Source: an uncultured Faecalibacterium sp.
GTDB lineage: Bacteria; Bacillota; Clostridia; Oscillospirales; Ruminococcaceae
Direction: 5' to 3'
DNA length: 51,760 nt
Assembly (NCBI GenBank): GCA_934561555.1
Contig: CAKTGQ010000016.1
Span: 1-51,760, forward strand
Part shown: positions 50,472 through 51,760 of the stretch, piece after piece
Position numbering within the stretch: position 1 is the stretch's first letter
How the letters are laid out: every line of letters starts with the position of its first letter
Made by a program: the position numbers and the translations under genes
The notes under the pieces: model-generated
Database searches by the model: none
Seen by the model: the letters and a program-made list of their open reading frames with translations, nothing else
Told to the model about the DNA's origin: nothing

Positions 50472-51760
50472 ATGACCTACACCCAAGCCCAGATCGACAA
50501 AGCCAATGCGGTGGATCTGGAAAAATTTCTCCGGGCACAGGGCGAAACGCTGGTGCGCAGCGGAAAAGAGTACCGCTGGAAAGCCCACGACAGCCTGACT
50601 GTCTGCGGAAACAAATGGTTTCGGCACAGTCAGAGCAAGGGCGGCTTTCCGGTGGATTTCGTGATGGAGTTTTACGGAAAGTCCTTCCCTGAAGCGGTGC
50701 AGATGCTGACCGGAGAGCCGGGCGAAGTCCAGCCGGAGGCTGACCCCGCCCCCTCTCCTGCGTTTCGTCTGCCGCTGCGGAACGTCACCAACGCCAACAT
50801 CCTGAATTATCTGACACAGGAACGGAACCTCAGTCCCTCGCTGGTGAACTTCTTCATTGCTGCCGGAGATATTTACGAGGACGCCGCCCACCACAACGTG
50901 GTGTTTGTTGGTCGGGATGCAGACGGGCATCCCCGCTACGCAAGCAGCCGTGGGATTCAGGAGAAGTTTCGGCAGGATGCTGCCGGCGCAGAAAAGGCGT
51001 TTGGCTTTGCCCATCGTGGCACCGACAAGCAGTTGCTGGTCTTTGAAGCCCCCATCGACCTACTGTCCTTCATCGAACTGTTCCCGAAAAACTGGCAGCA
51101 GCACAATTATTTGTCGCTGGGCGGGGTGTCGGGCAAGGCATTGCGGCAGTTTTTCTCGGAACGCCCGGACGTGGAGCGAGTGTTCCTCTGTCTGGATGCC
51201 GACAAAGCCGGAGAGGATGCCTGCAAGCGGCTGGCGGCGCTGCTGCCGGACACCGTGAGCGTGACTCGCATCCAGCCCTGTATGAAGGACTGGAACGATG
51301 TTCTGGTGCACCGGGCAGAGATCCCGAATCGCAATTATTTTAAAAGCATCGTTCTGAAGGAGCCGACAAAACCGGAAACTGTCAAGATCATCCGCATGAG
51401 CGACGTGGAACTGACCCCGGTGGACTGGCTCTGGAAGCCGTATCTGCCCTTTGGGAAACTCAGTGTGCTGCAAGGCAATCCGGGCGAGGGCAAGACCTAC
51501 TTTGCCATGCACCTCGCCGCCGCCTGCACCAACGGAAAGCTGCTGCCCAACATGGAACGGCTGGAACCGTTCAATGTAATTTACCAAACTGCCGAGGACG
51601 GTCTGGGCGATACAGTCAAGCCCCGCCTGATCGAAGCCGGTGCAGACCTTGACCGGGTGCTGGTCATTGATGACAGCGATGTGCAGCTGACGCTCTCCGA
51701 TGAACGAATTGAAAAAGCCATTATCGAGAACAACGCCTGACTGGTCATCATCGACCCGAT
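50472..51760 (+). pseudogene. Toprim/AAA primase-helicase, interrupted by an in-frame stop
   Basis: From the ATG at 50472 (AAGGAGG upstream) the frame encodes 422 residues: an N-terminal DUF3991-like zinc-free primase region, a toprim segment (VFLCLDADKAGEDACKRL, about 236-253) and an AAA ATPase with Walker A GNPGEGKT (about 336-343). It stops at a TGA (51738-51740) in ENNA-stop-LVIIDP, exactly where the Walker B Arg or a like residue is expected (CGA to TGA is one change). The same frame continues to the window end. Such proteins aid replication of the element. Confidence 0.75.

Overview
The window comes from a GC-rich Firmicute of the Oscillospiraceae, most likely Faecalibacterium or a close relative. 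Signs of this are the very regular TTGACA-17-TATACT-type promoters with strong AAGGAGG ribosome sites, the yceD-rpmF pair, a monomeric [FeFe] hydrogenase, and a queT-type gene preceded by a leader matching the class III preQ1 riboswitch, a class described from Faecalibacterium. The genus is an inference; the family is firmer.

Bases 1-30250 are ordinary chromosome. In order: the end of an RluA-type pseudouridine synthase, an FMN alpha-hydroxy-acid oxidoreductase with a Cys-rich start, tRNA-Ser(GGA), an anchored unknown protein, a ricin-type lectin with a Lys/Ala-rich tail, a MATE exporter, a lipoprotein plus PstS-like binding protein, a PsiE-like protein, plsY, der, a DUF512 radical SAM protein, rpmF, yceD, a small P-loop ATPase, pgi, a D-Ala-D-Ala carboxypeptidase, a Tat-type lipoprotein, mtaB, the hydrogenase, two small unknowns, a pyridoxal-kinase-like/trmL/degV operon, queT and a HAD phosphatase, tRNA-Pro and tRNA-Gln, pfkA, pepT and a TrkH/KtrB potassium channel.

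At 30270 the chromosome changes. A tRNA-Arg(CCT) gene is cut off just after its anticodon loop. About 210 bases later lies a complete but different tRNA-Arg(CCT). From there to the end of the window is an integrated conjugative or mobilizable element of the Tn1549-like kind: iteron-like repeats, repA, parA, parB, DUF3846, pcfB, a virD4 gene broken at codon 325, a large serine recombinase, tnpV and small transposon genes, a DUF3847 gene, a relaxase remnant, and a toprim/helicase gene with an in-frame stop. At least three transfer genes look damaged, so the element is probably no longer self-transmissible.

Its cargo (40432-48802, all on the minus strand) is a RiPP (ribosomally made, modified peptide) cluster. 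It has a TetR regulator with a 17-bp operator, an HPr-kinase-like protein, a radical SAM/SPASM maturase, two short Cys-rich precursor peptides (58 and 55 residues; neither is called by a 60-residue ORF cutoff), PqqD, a Ser-His type S26 peptidase, an ABC exporter, a membrane-anchored unknown and a nucleotidyltransferase. The two precursors share almost the same leader but have unrelated cores. Each sits behind a copy of the same 346-base promoter/leader block. In each block a tetranucleotide repeat (19.5 units in one, 12.5 in the other) begins at the predicted transcription start. That makes this a candidate for a repeat-length-tuned, two-peptide RiPP system and the most interesting part of the window.
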